A stretch of DNA of 64,000 nucleotides from Austropuccinia psidii (GCA_023105745.1 JALGQZ010000004.1:65402612-65466611); one strand, 5' to 3'; positions 11,249 through 24,052 are shown, numbered from the stretch's first letter. Numbers and translations are program-made. Notes: generated by a model from the sequence alone, not told the origin.

Positions 11249-12497
11249 GATGGCCCAATTGATGAAATGGCCATACAAGTAAAAAAGTAAAAGTGTCAAA
11301 TTTTCTCAAAGAATAATGGATATGCCCAAATTTACATAAATTGGATATGGCATTGATATGCCATAATGTGGTCCAAGAGGTGATTGTCCATGGTTGTAAT
11401 GAATACAAACAAGGAAAGTTTCAACTGTTTCCAAGAGTGTTAAAAAACTCACCAAGAAGCTTTTAACTGTATTAAAGGGTCCTTTCATACTTTATGACAG
11501 TATCTTAAGACTCTTAACCAGCTATTAATATAGTAATAGTTGGTTTGTGGGATTAAAATGGCTTATAACAGCCCTTTTTGGTCTGAACCAGGGGTCAATG
11601 ATGCCATAATTTTACTTTCTGTTTCCAATACACTTTTCACAACAAGTGATAGAAATTTTTACTTTTTGAGGAAGTAAATTGATGGATATAAAAAACATCT
11701 TCTCTTCCCCCTCTTTTCTCTTCATGTCAGGATTTATACCTTTAATAAGTAGTTTAAAAAATTTCAAACCAATCACTAAAAACTCAAACCACAATTTTAA
11801 AATCATTTTCAACCTTTTAAATATGTTAAAAAACTATTGTTATTTTTTTTGAAACTATTTATAATCATTTTACCCTTGAGCCATGCAAAAAGTGAATTGA
11901 AGCATCTTTTATCACTGTAAGCTTTGTCACTTTGTTTCTGACTTCACTCTGGTGACTTTTGGGAATTTTTTCTCTTTGATATTTATTTTAGAGACTCTTT
12001 TATAACATTAATTTTGTTGAGTTTTTTTCAATTAATTCCAATTGAAATTTCTCTTGAAGAAATTTTTTTAGCCATAAACATCTCTTGAAGAGTATTTTTG
12101 GATTTATTTTTATTGTTGATAAAACAATAAATCTTTATTATATTAGTGTTTTGTGCTAATAAATCTCAAAGAAATCAAACTGGTGTTATTTTCCTTTAAA
12201 ACTCCAAAAATTACTACTTTTCCTTAATTTTACCTTATACCAATTTTGAGGATAGGAAAAGTACTTTATTTTCAATCCAAGTTTCATATCCACACCTTAC
12301 TGATCCATAGAAGCCATAGGAGGCACCTAGAGGGGTAGGGAAAAACAAGAAGCCTAACCAAAGCTGGGTCCACAAGTCCAATGGTGGGGGTCCCAAAGCT
12401 CTTCTGTGCCCCCATATTCCAGAAATGATGATGAGCCAAGACCTTGACATAAAAATTTAGGGAACTGAATGGACTTTCTGTGACATGGGTTGTGACA
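11249..12497 (+). repeat. Mosaic of L1 and L2 LTR tails
   Basis: Three pieces lie end to end. Bases 11249-11397 resemble the 3' end of an L1 LTR (GATATGCCATAATG...CCATGGTTGT). Bases 11398-12301 match the last 900 bp of the L2 LTR: GGTCTGAACCAGGGGTCAAT, the GATGG-TATAAAA block (11681-11691), the GATAGGAAAAGTACTT block and the end CACACCTTAC. Bases 12302-12497 look like an L1 end again, finishing GGTTGTGACA. The simplest reading is an L2 LTR inserted in an L1 LTR, with its 5' half lost. No coding potential is visible. Confidence 0.55.
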
Positions 12498-13547
12498 GAT
12501 CAAAATTCCCTAATATGAAGATATTTGTTTGAAAAATGATTTGCAACTCAACAAGTGGCTTTATCCACTAAAATCTATTTTATCCTAGGGCATTCTACCT
12601 TTAATTTTTTTCGACTTTTTGGGGGATTTTCTTTAAGCCACAAAGAATATGAAAACAGAAAAACAACATACCAAAAAATGGAAAAACAGAGGAGAAACCA
12701 TAAAGAGCTCACTTGTGTTTACCAGATTGCTTTATTTAATTCTCATATAAAAGCTGAACCCTTCCTTTCTTTGAGAAAAATATACCTTTCTGGAAAACCA
12801 AAGCTCATAATAACTTCCTGAAGAATGAAAATAAAAGTATAAAATTTTCAATTTTAAACATTTGTATTTCTTTTGTATTAAATCTATTTGATAATAGTTT
12901 TATTATAAGAATATTTTTGATTTCTTTTTCAGCTATATACATTCAGTTATTCATTTTATTCAAGACATGTTTCAAGATTTCAATGGAAGGCTGTCAGTTT
13001 TCCTTAATGAAGTTTTTGCTTTTTTCCCCAAGTAAAAAGAAGAAAATTGGTCAATTAAGAGAATAGAGAAAGAATTCAATATATACTGACTTTTCTTAAA
13101 AACTGTCTTTTATTTTAAAGCAAAATTATAGTCAAAGTCAACTTATTCATAGCAAAATATAAGTAAAGATTTCTGTTTTCACTATTTTTCTCTTAGCATT
13201 ATATGTGAATTTCACTGTCTCTCAAAAAAACTTAAGCTCAAAACCTATTTTTATTTATCAAAAGAAAGAGTTGAGATTCTTCTTTTTCAAGAAAATGTTC
13301 CAACAATAGGAAGTATTTTGAAGGAACAATTATGGTTATTAGTTCCAGCTGTATTTATTTTATTTTGTATGATTCTTTGCAATATTCCCAGAAAATTTTT
13401 CATCTTACAGAACTTTAACTATCCAGAAAGCCATCATTGGTAGGTAACTTGTATGTTTTTGATTGTTTTGATAGAAGTGTAGATTGAGATGCTCTAATGA
13501 GATGATGATGATTGGATTGTTTGGTTGTGTCGGAGTTATTGGAATTG
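12498..13547 (+). other. Intergenic stretch and presumed promoter of the Dap1-like gene
   Basis: AT-rich sequence with no recognisable gene or LTR; the 88-codon ORF at 12555-12821 has no family resemblance I can name. The last 60 bp contain clustered ATGs. One, at 13502, opens a 26-codon reading that ends at 13582, overlapping the Dap1 start out of frame. If the mRNA starts upstream of it, it would be an upstream ORF. Confidence 0.5.
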
Positions 13548-14440
13548 ATGAGCTGCGAATCTCTGCCCCACGAAATGCTTGATTGGTTCCATCAGCTGGA
13601 TCACCATCGATTTTATCCCTTCTTCCTTCGCTCCATCGATTACCTTCAACATCACAAGCTTTGGGTTAGTTCGATCCCGTTGATAATCTGATCCTCCTCA
13701 GGATACTCATCCTTGTCGGTCGGTTTGTCTTGTCGTGTTCATGTGGCCAAAACATTCTAGGTCCTTGTTCACTTGGCTGTCCTTAGCGTTCTGACCTTTT
13801 GGGCTCTTACGACTGGTCGATCATCTGCTCAGTCGCCACGAAAAATGTCTTCTGGTCCACCCCAAGTCGACCTGCGGCCACCTAAGGATGATCCGATCAC
13901 AATCGAAGAATTGTCTCGATTCGATGGTTCCGACCCCTCCAAGCCTATCTATGTTGCAATTAAAGGTCTGATTCTACCTTATTCTACTATCCTGTTTCTA
14001 TTCCGAATTTTGCTTTTCCTAATCTCACATTTGATTGATTGACATGACATGTTGTGCATTTGGTTTTGTATAGGAATTGTGTTTGATGTTTCGGCAAAGA
14101 GAGAAGTTTACGGACCGGGGGGAAGTTACCACGTATTCGCCGGGAAGGATGGCAGTAAGGGATTAGGAAAGAGCAGTTTGAAGTCAGAGGATGCCACATC
14201 AGACTACTCTTCACTTGATGAAAATGAATCAAAAGTCTTAGCCGACTGGGTCTCTTTGTCAGTTTAAACTCTTTTCATCTTCATGTATCTACGTGATCAT
14301 TTAATTCTTCTTTTACATTATATTCCATTTTTTGACGTAATTAATTTGTAACTTACACATGTCCTTTTTTCTTCGATGATAGTTTTAAAAAACGGTATAA
14401 CATTGTAGGGAAAGTGGTCAACAAGACCGTCAATTTGTAA
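13548..14440 (+). CDS. Cytochrome b5-like heme-binding membrane protein (Dap1/PGRMC family)
   Basis: Four exons, 13548-13664, 13761-13965, 14074-14257 and 14383-14440, all with GT...AG introns, join into 187 codons plus stop. Residues 40-55 (VLVHLAVLSVLTFWAL) form one membrane anchor. A b5-like domain follows from about residue 84 (DPITIEELSRFDG), with IYVAIKGIVFDVS and YGPGGSYHVFAGKDGSKGLGK. Tyr126, in GGSY, matches the axial heme tyrosine of PGRMC1/Dap1. The C-terminal DWVSFFKKRYNIVGKV is typical. These proteins sit in the ER membrane, bind heme and support P450 enzymes of sterol synthesis such as Erg11; that role is family knowledge. The start was chosen because exon 1 splices in phase to the anchor exon, and the ORF of exon 2 alone lacks an ATG before residue 68. 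It appears intact. Confidence 0.9.
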
Positions 14441-16025
14441 ATGCTTATTAATCACGAAGGAAATCATCCATTGATGTCATCTCGCATGGTTTGTGATTAG
14501 CGAGTAACTTATATCCTACGCTTTCAAAATTTGAAAGGAGCTCATGCCCTATAGGAAGAAAAACATACACGACTGTGACTGTATTTTTTAATACTTTTTT
14601 ATTCCTGATATATCCTGTATTTGTACTAAATGAATAAATGAAAAATAAACTGGTTGCTTGATTTTGATTTTATTTGATAGGATTGCACTTCATACAATTT
14701 TTTTAATCATTTCATAACCTGAAGCTTGATAGAAATCTAACAACACCATACGCGCATTGACTTTCCTTTTTAAAAAAACATTTTAAGGCCCGAAAAAAAC
14801 TGGCTATTTAATTCAGGAGGAAATTTGGAGTAACTTTTCTTATTAGCTTACTTCCACAATGTGATTTGGGTTTAAGTTTTTATTACGCTTCATCAATGCG
14901 AGCAACCTAAAAAACGCGTATTTTTATTTTATTTTTTTCTATCAACACTCGATCATTAACCTTTACGAAAAAACTGCTTTGCGTTATTTGCCTTTTTAAG
15001 AAAAAAACCCTACAAAAAGCATATACTTTTTATATGTATGAATTTCTAGTGTCTAGTGTTTTTTTTTGCTAAAAAAATACTGATGTTTTTTGTTTTTTTT
15101 TTTGAAAAGATTCATTTGATTATCAATACAGACCCAATTCAGCAACACAATTTTTTATAAGCATATTGAAAAAAAAAAGAATTAGGTGTAAACACAAGTT
15201 CAAGTTGATTTTCTTCGGGTTTATTTCAAAATTCTTTCAAAATGTCACCAATCAATCTTGAGTTAAAAATTTCTTTAATTTGATTACTGACTGACTATTC
15301 TATAGAAAATTCCCATTGAATATTTATTGCTTTTGTTATCTCTCCTTTATAGAAGCGCCCATTTCAAGTATTCACATGATCAGAAGTCATAGCCGCCCAG
15401 AAGCAATGTGACTTTAATTCATTTCATATTCCACAATCGCAACACCATCATACAAAAGACAACCCAGCCACTGAAGGAAATTTCTCAAGGAGCTCAGAAG
15501 AAAAAATATCATTAAGCATGAAACCATTCAATCCAACACAGCCTGTCAAGCTTCACAGAAATGTAAGTGATTTTTGCAATCAAAATGCATTCGACATCGT
15601 TAGCTAGTTAAGTATAGAAGACCAGTCAAGGAAAGTGTATGAAGAGGACAAAAGAATGCAATAAACATCAAGTTGCATAGCTTGACAAGGATGGGAATGA
15701 CTTGAACAGTGAAAGAGTCATCTTTTTGGGGTAAAGACTCAACAAAAAAAGGATTTTGTGATATAACTGAGATTTTGATTTTTCATCGAGGAGTGAAGGG
15801 TAGAAGAGTTTATTTTGTGGATTATCCAAAAACAAATGAAGGAAAAATGGAATTCACAATAAATGAGGATCTGAAATTTGACACATTTGAAAGGCAATAA
15901 AAGTGTTGATTGTTTGAAAATGAACAAAAAGATCAACAGCAAGCTCAGGGACAACATTGCATACCAAGAAAGAGAGATGAAAAAAGAGAATAAGAAGGGG
16001 AAATGGTACATTTGTAAAGAGAAAT
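14441..16025 (+). other. Dap1-like gene 3' flank and unassigned AT-rich DNA
   Basis: Poly(A)-signal-like AATAAATGAAAAATAAA lies near 14632-14648. No supported gene follows. A 63-codon ORF at 15709-15900 (GTG start, stops on both sides) has no recognisable domain. The stretch ends at the target duplication GAAAT of the next solo LTR. Confidence 0.4.
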
Positions 16026-17808
16026 TGTGAGCCTTGGAGGTATTTTCAGATACCCAAAAGACCACAAGTAATAAAACAATATACAATTATAAATAAAATA
16101 AATTTATTTATATTATCAAAACAAAAATTAAAATATAAATATAAAATTATACACAAAAATGAACATCCAATTATAATTTAAAAATAAAATTGCATTGAAA
16201 TTTAAATTTGTGAAAACACATTTTTACTTGAAAAAATTAAGTAAAAATAAATTTTCAACAAAAGTACCAAAATTAAAATATTTTTGGAAAAAAGTTAAAG
16301 AAAAATTATTATAGCTTTTCATCCTACAAATAAACATATGAGAATTATTTTACCATTGGACTCCTCATAAAAAATAAGGTGGGGTCACCTCTGGGTAGAA
16401 ATTCTGTAGCTTAACTCTAAGTAAGCTTAAAATAAGTTTTTAGTATTTTCTATACAAAAGTTGAAAATCCTCAAACCCTTCACTCAATTCAAATAACATG
16501 TGGTGTTAACCATCAATTTTTGTGTTAAAATTGAGGTGTTGTGTGTAGTTTAGAAGTTATGAGGAATTGAAGTATTTTCAATTGAAATGTCAAAATGTGT
16601 GCCTGTATTACATAAGTGAACTTTAATTTACGTATGAGGTGTCAATTATTACAGTAGTGTACTTTAAAAACTCAATTGAATTACATATGTAAATGATAAG
16701 TATAATACATGATGAGGAATTAAAGAAAAAGTAAATTGGAAAGATTGATTCTGGGGGAAAAGGAATCTTGACTCCAAGGGGGAGCCAGACCCCAAAAATC
16801 CTTGCTGACAGGTGTGAGATGTCAAAATTAATGCATAAGTTCATCACTTTTGGCCCAGAATTGAGTCACAGGCTCTGTGTCTCAATTGATGATGAGGTTT
16901 TGATACCAACCAGGGCAGTTTCAACTGTTGCCAAGAGGGTAAAACTTCCCTTAAGATAAAACAGACATTGTAAAAACAGTTGTAACTGGTTTTTACATCT
17001 CTTACACACATTCTGTTGTGTTTTGAAGGCTTGAAACCAGGTATTACTATAGAAATGGCTGACTTGAGGGTCCAAAATGGCTCAAACCAGCCCTTTTTTG
17101 GTCTAAACCAGGGTTCAATGATGCCATAATTGGCTTTTCTGTTTTCAGAGTGTTTTCCACGACTGAATAGAGCAAATTTTACTTTTGGATTAAGAAAATT
17201 GATGGCTATAAAAGAACATCTTCTTTGCCCCACTTTTCTCTTCATGTTACAATCTGTTCCTTTTATAATTAGCATAAAAACTATTGAACCAATCAATAAA
17301 AGATTCCAACCAACATTTTCTTATCATCTTAAACCTTTTAGCCACGTAAAAAAATCAGTATAATCATTTTTACCCCTGAACCACCCTATAAGTCAATTAA
17401 AGCAACTTTCATCACTGTTAGCTTTGTCACGTTGTTTCCAAATTCACTCTGGTCACCTTTGGATCTGTTTTCTCTTTAATAATCCTTTTAAAGAATCTGT
17501 TCTTATATTAATTTCCTATGGTCCGTTGCTCAATTAATTCCAATTGAAATTGCTCTTGAAGAAATTTCTTTAGTAGCCTTAAATATCTCTTGTGGAGTAT
17601 TTTGGGATAGATTTTTATGGTTGGTAAAACAATAAATCTTTAAGATATTATTATTTTATACTTTTAAAGGTCAAAAAAAATAAAATTGGTGTGTTTTCTC
17701 TTAACAATAATATTTCATACTATTTTTAATCAATTTCTACCTTATACAAATTTTGAGGACAGGAAAAGTACTTGATTTTCAATCAAAGTTTCATGTCCAA
17801 ACCTCACA
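16026..17808 (+). mobile_element. Solo LTR, family L2
   Basis: A 1,783-bp LTR beginning TGTGAGCCTTGGAGGTATTTT and ending AACCTCACA. Exact 5-bp target duplications GAAAT lie at 16021-16025 and 17809-17813. It is collinear with the Gyp-B LTRs: start block, the GTGGGGTCACCTCTG block (16380-16394), GTGTTAACCATCAATTTTTG (16503-16522), TGATGCCATAATTGGCTTTT (17119-17138), TATAAAAGAACATCTTC (17207-17223) and the tail GAGGACAGGAAAAGTACTT. The TATAAAA motif here, at the same relative place in the other copies, is a candidate LTR promoter element. There is no internal coding. Confidence 0.9.
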
Positions 17809-18373
17809 GAAATATACATTTAGAAAGGATTTTTAATGCAAAGAGGTCAGAACACTTTTGAGAAAAAGAATAAACCATTTGAAATGATCAAATGACCAAC
17901 GTATTGAAGATGTGAATGGGCTCAATGAAGCAAATAATTTATACAAATTGAAAAATTATCAAATGTCAGAATGACAAGATTAATATAATAAATGTGTCAC
18001 ATTCTTGCATAAATTACATGGAGGGGGTGTTTTTGAAATTTCATTTGTTTTAATTTTGACTTTGAATAAGATCAGTTATTTGATTATTAATTCAAATCAG
18101 CTTATCCATATAGAAATTTATACCGCCAATTTTTTTTGGTAAATTTATATTTTCATATTAATAAATTTCTTATTAGATCTATTTGTATCTTTATCTATTC
18201 AGCTCTTTTTGAATTGAGGGTTATAAATCTTACCATACTCAATTCAATAGCTAATAGGAGTTTCAAGTCATTTGAAACAGTTGAAAAAATACAAAAATTA
18301 GAAGTAATAAATTGTCAGGCTGAGTCTATGATAAAAGTAAGATAAATGTATTCAAAAATTTTAACTATGACTG
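17809..18373 (+). other. Unassigned AT-rich spacer
   Basis: About 560 bp between the L2 solo LTR and the tandem LTR-like repeats. I see no gene; the ORF at 18136-18345 is low-complexity and unsupported. From 18314 the sequence already belongs to the first unit of the roughly 362-bp repeat. Confidence 0.35.
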
Positions 18374-19060
18374 TGACACGGTAAAAAGGATTTTAAAAAG
18401 ATTTATGAGGATTAAAAATGGTTTAATTTAAAAATAGAAGGTCTTTACTATATTAAATATAGTGGTGGTGAGCACTGTTGAAAGGACCGGGTGAAGCTTT
18501 ACCTGTTGGGTTACAATAATAAAGACTACAATAATTGAAATTATAATTATACCTGTTTATTACCCAAGAGTAAAACTGTTTTTGACAGTTTACTACATAG
18601 GGTATTTGAGAGCAGGATGAGGAAAGCAATTCTGGCTGTGAAAAGCCTCCTTTCTATCCTGAAATGGGGTGGAAAGTGTCAGGGTGACTCTATGATATAG
18701 CTTCAAAATGATAATAGAAACTATGACTCTGAGTGTGACACGAAAATGATGATGATATTAAAGTGAGAATATGATTAAAAGGGCTATACTAAAATAATTT
18801 AGTGATGGTGAGTGCTGCTGATAGCCCTGGGTGCAGTTTTTGTCTGTTGGTTTACAATAACAAACCCTACAATAATTAAACTTATAATTATACCTGTTAA
18901 ATTCTAAGAGTACCACTTCTTTTAAGAAGTTATACCACGTAAGAATATCAAGAACAGGATGCTGGATTTGCTTCCTGGTGAGGCAAAGCCTCCTTTTATC
19001 TTGTTCTGGGGTAGTGGGAGGTGGTCTACCTCTGCACACGACCACAGAGTGAAAATTTTC
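18314..19060 (+). repeat. Two diverged direct repeats of about 362 bp
   Basis: GTCAGGCTGAGTCTATGATA at 18314 recurs as GTCAGGGTGACTCTATGATA near 18677. TGTGACACGG at 18374 recurs as TGTGACACG at 18734. The following order (GGTGGTGAGC-type block, GGGTTACAATAATAAAG, TATAATTATACCTGTT, an AGGATG motif, AAAGCCTCCTTT) is shared. The second unit is the U5-side end of the Gyp-D LTR in this orientation, so the first unit is an extra, partial copy of that end. Confidence 0.65.
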
Positions 19061-20095
19061 ACTACTGTGGGCTGGTTTGTGGTTCTATACACTCAATACA
19101 GGCTAGTATTGGGTTGAAATGTGGCTTTAGAACCACAAGTAGTCATTTTTACCCCATACAGGGTGAAAATTTTCACCAATGGAGTTTACAGGTGTGTTCT
19201 GGTGCTTCTGATGCGTCAGAAACTGTACAGAACCTGTATGGACCTCTGTATTTGACTTAACTATGAGGTATTGAAGTATAAATAAGCTTCTGCGTCTGTT
19301 TGACACCTCATAATCATACTTATGGGATAGTATCCCACTATAAGGCTGTATTGGCCAAATTGTGGGATTTTGACCTTAAAACAGCCATAAATTTGTCAGA
19401 TTTCGGGATATCAACCTCAAATTTGGTTCAGTGTGTAGCCCTGAATGTGCTATACACAATGGTATCTCATTTGATATGGTTATCATCAAAAATGGCAAAG
19501 TTATTCCATGTACAATATTTTTTGTACATATGTATGTTTTGGCCAACAGCTGTATTGGGCTTGTTTGCCCCATAACCTTTGTTCTAATTGAGATATGAGG
19601 AAATGGATTACACCATCAGATAGCCCTGATTGTTCTCTTTCCAAAAAGACCCCACCTTAGGTATCTCACACTAAAACTGTAGAAGTTAGATGAGAGGTGA
19701 ATATTTTGTTCAACCTTATTTGGTCTGAATTTTACCATAACTTTAGTAATATTGGTTCTATCCCAGTTTGGCTGGTACCATTGGATAGCCCTGGCTTGGA
19801 GCTTCATTTTGCATACCCATTTGATGGGGTTAAGCCTCTTACTCTGTATTTCAGATGAGAGGTCAAAAGTAAGGTTTATGCTCAGCAGTAACTTTGAGCA
19901 TGAATAACTTTGTTATTCTTTGTCCTATGGTGATGAGACTTACATTTTCAGAAAGGGGTGAGTTTCCTCTTTTGTTTGATACCTTTGGAGCTGATTTGGC
20001 TCAGCTCCATGTTTTGGTGGTATCTTGGCTATACCATTGGTTTATGGTATTTTGGCTGTGATGCTTGTGCTCTGGTTTTGAGTCACAGGCTGACA
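18734..20095 (-). mobile_element. 3' LTR of Gyp-D
   Basis: On the minus strand the 1,362-bp segment starts TGTCAGCCTGTGACTC and ends TCGTGTCACA, with TG...CA termini. It lies immediately after the polypurine tract AGAGGGAGGGTA (20107 to 20096), which itself follows the Gyp-D integrase stop. This fixes it as the 3' LTR. The other LTR is missing because Gyp-D is truncated at 22047. Short ORFs inside it are not supported. Confidence 0.7.
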
Positions 20096-20119
20096 TACCC
20101 TCCCTCTAAAAAAGGCTCA

Positions 20120-22047
20120 TCATTGATGAGAATTTTCAGTCCTCCTAGAGGCCCTGAATCTCCTTAGATGAAGGTTCCCATCTGGTATGGCATTGTCTGC
20201 CAACCATTTGTCTTTATCAGCTCTTTGGTGCTTGAATATGACTAAGTATTGTCTTTGATCCTTTCCATTAAGTCTGATTTTCCTGGCCCTGACGATCTTA
20301 CTCACAGGTCCTGGGGAGTCCTCCGCTTCCACTATATCAGGTGGTGTGGGGTTCTTCTTCCTGGAGGGGAATTTATCCTCCTCTGTTTGGAAGTATGGTT
20401 TGACCAAACTTACTGGGAAGACTGGGTGCTTCCTGGAAAATTCCTCTGTAAGTTTGACTTCCACTGCATTCCTTCCTATCAACCTAATGATAGTTAAAGG
20501 TCCTACAAATGAGTCCCTCATATTCTTGGGTTCTTTAAGATTATTAAAGTTCAGTGTAGACACTAGCACCTGGTCCCCTTCCTGAAAGTCAGGTTCCATG
20601 TGTGTCTTGTCCCACCTCTGCTTATTATATTCTTTTGCCTCAGCTATGCATTTGGTAGCTGTGTCACAAGCCCTCTTCCACATATCATGGAAGTCTTTGG
20701 CAGTGGGGTGGATGTTCAGAAGATTTTTCTTTAAGTGATCCACAGGCAACAGGGGATTCCACCCTTTCTCTACCACTGCAGGTGTTTTTCCTGTGGTAGA
20801 GTTCTGACTTGTATTATAAGCCAGTTGGACAGCTGGTAGAAGGGTAACCCAGTCATGGGTGTATCCTTCATGGTCCTTGTATTCCATGTCATAGGCACAG
20901 AGCCTTCTAAGGATGTCTTCCATAGTCTGGATCATCCTCTCAGCTAGGCCATCTGTTTGGGGATGGTAAGCTGTGGAAAAAGCAAGGTTGGTGCCAAGCA
21001 TGTCATACAAGTTGGTCCAAAATTCAGATGTGAATTTTGGGTTGCTATCACTAATGATGATTTTAGGGACTCCACAGGTAGATATGATGTTATTCAAAAA
21101 TAACAGGGCAGTATCCATGGCTGTGTCCTCTTTGTGGCATTGTAGACACCTCATGGTCTTGCTGAACCTATCAACTATGATCAATCAGGCATTGTAGTTT
21201 TCTTTGCCTCCTGGGACAAGTCCTGTAACCCAGTCCATGTTGATGGTTTCCCATGTGTGTTTGGGTTCTTCTATATGCTGAAGTAACCCATAATTCTTCC
21301 AATGTTTCCTATTTGCCTTTTGGCATCTTTCACAAGTGTTGATGTATTCTCCCAACTCTTGTTCCCACTTGGGCCACCAAGCTGTGCTTGCTACCCTCTC
21401 TTTGGTCCTGTCTTCACTCATGTGTCCCATATAGGGGCAGTCATTTCACTTCTGAAGGATCAGAGAGATGTAGTCTCTGTCTACCACTGTGAGTGCAATT
21501 GTGTGTTTTTCTCTGTGGTAGAGCAGGCCATCTATAAGGAAGAACTTGTTATCCTTATAGGCCCTCAACCAGGGTTCTTCCAGCTGGGATTCCAGTTCTG
21601 GACTCCTGTACTTTTGTTGAAAGAGTTGTAGTAGTATGCCACACTGTTTGTGTTTGGCATAATACTTAAGTACTGCACTAAAAAATTCATTGTGCAGTTC
21701 AGAGGAGCTTATTCCCAATATGGGAGTTTATGTCACCTCTGAATCAGTGTTTCCACTGTCAAGGGTACCACTTTCTGGTGCCCTTTCAGAGAATCTGAAG
21801 TTCTTCCTCCTATCTATTTCCATGAAATGGATAGAGATCTTGGCTGCAACTTCAGGGTCATAAGCTGGATTGCTTTTGACATTGTCCAGTGGCCATCTGC
21901 TGAGGCCATCTGCATTGGTATGACTTTTACCTTCTTTGTATATAATGGTCATGTTACCTCTATACTCCTGGATAGCTATTTGCCATCTCAGCATGTGTCT
22001 ATTTGTAGTCTTCATGTTTAGTAAAGACTTCAAGGCTGTGCAGTCTG
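20120..22047 (-). pseudogene. Gyp-D pol: RNase H end, integrase, C-terminal chromo-like module (truncated)
   Basis: One minus-strand frame runs from 22047 to 20120 with only three in-frame stops (21730-21728, 21448-21446, 21187-21185). It begins inside RNase H ([13 protein letters not shown]). It contains the connection [16 protein letters not shown], an integrase zinc module (MGHMSEDRT...CERCQKA), and all three catalytic acids: Asp in NMDWVTG, Asp in IISDSNPKF and Glu in [12 protein letters not shown]. The C-terminal tail has [27 protein letters not shown] and a chromo-like end QYLVIFKHQ...DKWL. It is a divergent relative of Gyp-B and Gyp-C. The 5' side (RT, PR, gag) is replaced by the Gyp-B 5' LTR. 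Confidence 0.9.
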
Positions 22048-23851
22048 TGTGAGCCTTAGAGGTAATTTCATATACCCAAAAGACCACAAATACAAAATTA
22101 ACATATAAATATAAATAAAATAAATTTATTTATATTATTAAAATAAAAATCAAAATATAAATATAAAATTATATTCAAAATAAAAAATCTAATTACAATT
22201 TAAAAATAAAATTACATTAAATTTTGGAACTATAAAATTACATTTATACTTGAAAAAATTAAGTAAAAATGAAATTTTAACAAAATTGTAAAAAAATAAA
22301 TAAATTTGGAAAAAAGTTAAATAAGAATTATTATAACTTTTTATCAGATAAATAAACATGTAAAAATAATTTCACCATTGGATTCCTCATAAAAAATCAG
22401 GTGGGGTCACCTCTGAATGAAATTCTTGTAGCTCAACTCTAAATAAGCTTAAATTAAGTTTTGAGTATTTTCAATACAAAAGTTAAAAATCCTCAAAACT
22501 TTACCTTAATTCACACCACATGTGGTGTTAACCATCAATTTTTGTGTTAAAATTGAGGTGTTGTGTTTAGTTTAGAAGTTATGAGCAATTGAAATGTCAA
22601 AATGTGCATGTGTATTACATAAGTGAACTTTGATTTACATATGAGGTATCAATTATTACTGTATTGTAATGTACAATTCAATTGAATTACATATGTAAAT
22701 TATAAGTATAATACATGATGAGGAATTAAAGGAAAAAATAAATTGGAAAGATTAAATTTGGGGGGGGGAAAAGGAACTCCAGCTCTAAGGGGGAGCTAGA
22801 CCCCCAAAATCCTTGCTGACAGGCATGTGGTGTCAAAATTCACGCAAAAGCTCATCACTTTTGGCCTGGAATTGAGTTACAGGGTCTGTGGACTCAATTG
22901 ATGATGAGGTTTTGATACCAACTGGGGTAGTTTTAGCTGTTGCCAAGAGGGTAAAACTACCCTTAAGATAAAAAAATAATTGTAAAAACAGTTTTAACTG
23001 GTTTCTACATCTCTTACACACATTCTGACGTGTTTTGAAGGCTCTAGACCAGGTATTGCTATAGTAATGGCTGATTTAAGGGTCTAAAATGGCTAAAAAT
23101 GGCTTAAACGAGCCCTTTTTGGTCTAAACTAGGGTGCAATGATGCCATAATTGGCTTTTCTGTTGTCAGACTGTTTTTCACGACTGACAAGAGTAAATTT
23201 TACTTTGGAAGTAAGAGAATTGATGGCTATAAAAGAATGTCTTCTTTGCCCCACTTTTCTCTTCATGTTAGAATCTTTTCCTTTTATAATTAGTTTAAAC
23301 ATTGTCAAACCAATCAATAAAATATTTCAAACACCTTTCTTAAATAATTTCCAACCTTTTAACCATGTGAAAAAATCATTATAATCATTGTTTGTAACTT
23401 TTATAATTATTTTTACCCCTGAACCACCCCAAAAGTGAATTAAAGCATCTTTCATCACTGTAAACTTTGTCACTTTGTTTCCAAATTCACTCTGGTCACT
23501 TTTGGGTGTGTTTTCTCTTTAATATTCTTTTTGAATACTTTGTTTTTTAATTAATTTCTTGCAGTTCTTTTCTCAATTAATTCCAATTGAAATTGCTCTT
23601 GAAGAAATTTCTTTTGTAGCCTTAAATATCTCTTGTAGAGTATTTTTGGATAAATGTTTATTGTTGGTAAAACAATCAATCTTTATAATCTTATTGTTTT
23701 ATACTAATAAAGCTATAAACAATAAAATTGGTGTTTTTTCTCTTAAAAATAATATTTCTTCCTATTTTTGATTGATTTTTTACCTTATACAAATTTTGAG
23801 GACAGGAAAAGTACTTGATTTTTAAATAAAGTTTCATATCCACACCTTACA
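22048..23851 (+). repeat. Gyp-B 5' LTR (family L2)
   Basis: Starts TGTGAGCCTTAGAGGTAATTT and ends ATCCACACCTTACA; 1,804 bp. A TATAAAAGAATG block lies at 23229-23240, the candidate promoter region by position and by conservation among L2 copies. A G-run (GGGGGGGG near 22760) differs in length from the 3' LTR copy. Confidence 0.9.
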
Positions 23852-23872
23852 TTTGGGGGCCCAGCCATGATG
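23852..23872 (+). other. Putative primer-binding site of Gyp-B
   Basis: Immediately 3' of the LTR the sequence TTTGGGGGCCCAGCCATGA occurs; Gyp-C has TTTGGGGGCCTGGCCGTGG at the same place (56254). Position, the TGG start two bases in and conservation between the elements support a tRNA primer site. I cannot name the tRNA. Confidence 0.5.
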
Positions 23873-24052
23873 TTTTACCTGTGACATATTTTTTTACTCT
23901 TTTTAAATCTCTTTTCTTATATTTAAAATATTAAAAAACATATAAAAAATACTTATAATTCAAAAAATCCATAAAAAATATTTTTTTTCATATTATAAGT
24001 GAGGCTTATATTTTTATTTCTTTTTTGAAATAACCTTTTTTTACTTAATTAA

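Noticed and set aside
15709..15900. 63-codon ORF with a YFVDYPK-like stretch
   Set aside because: GTG start, no domain, and surrounded by stops; similarity to retroelement proteins could not be established.
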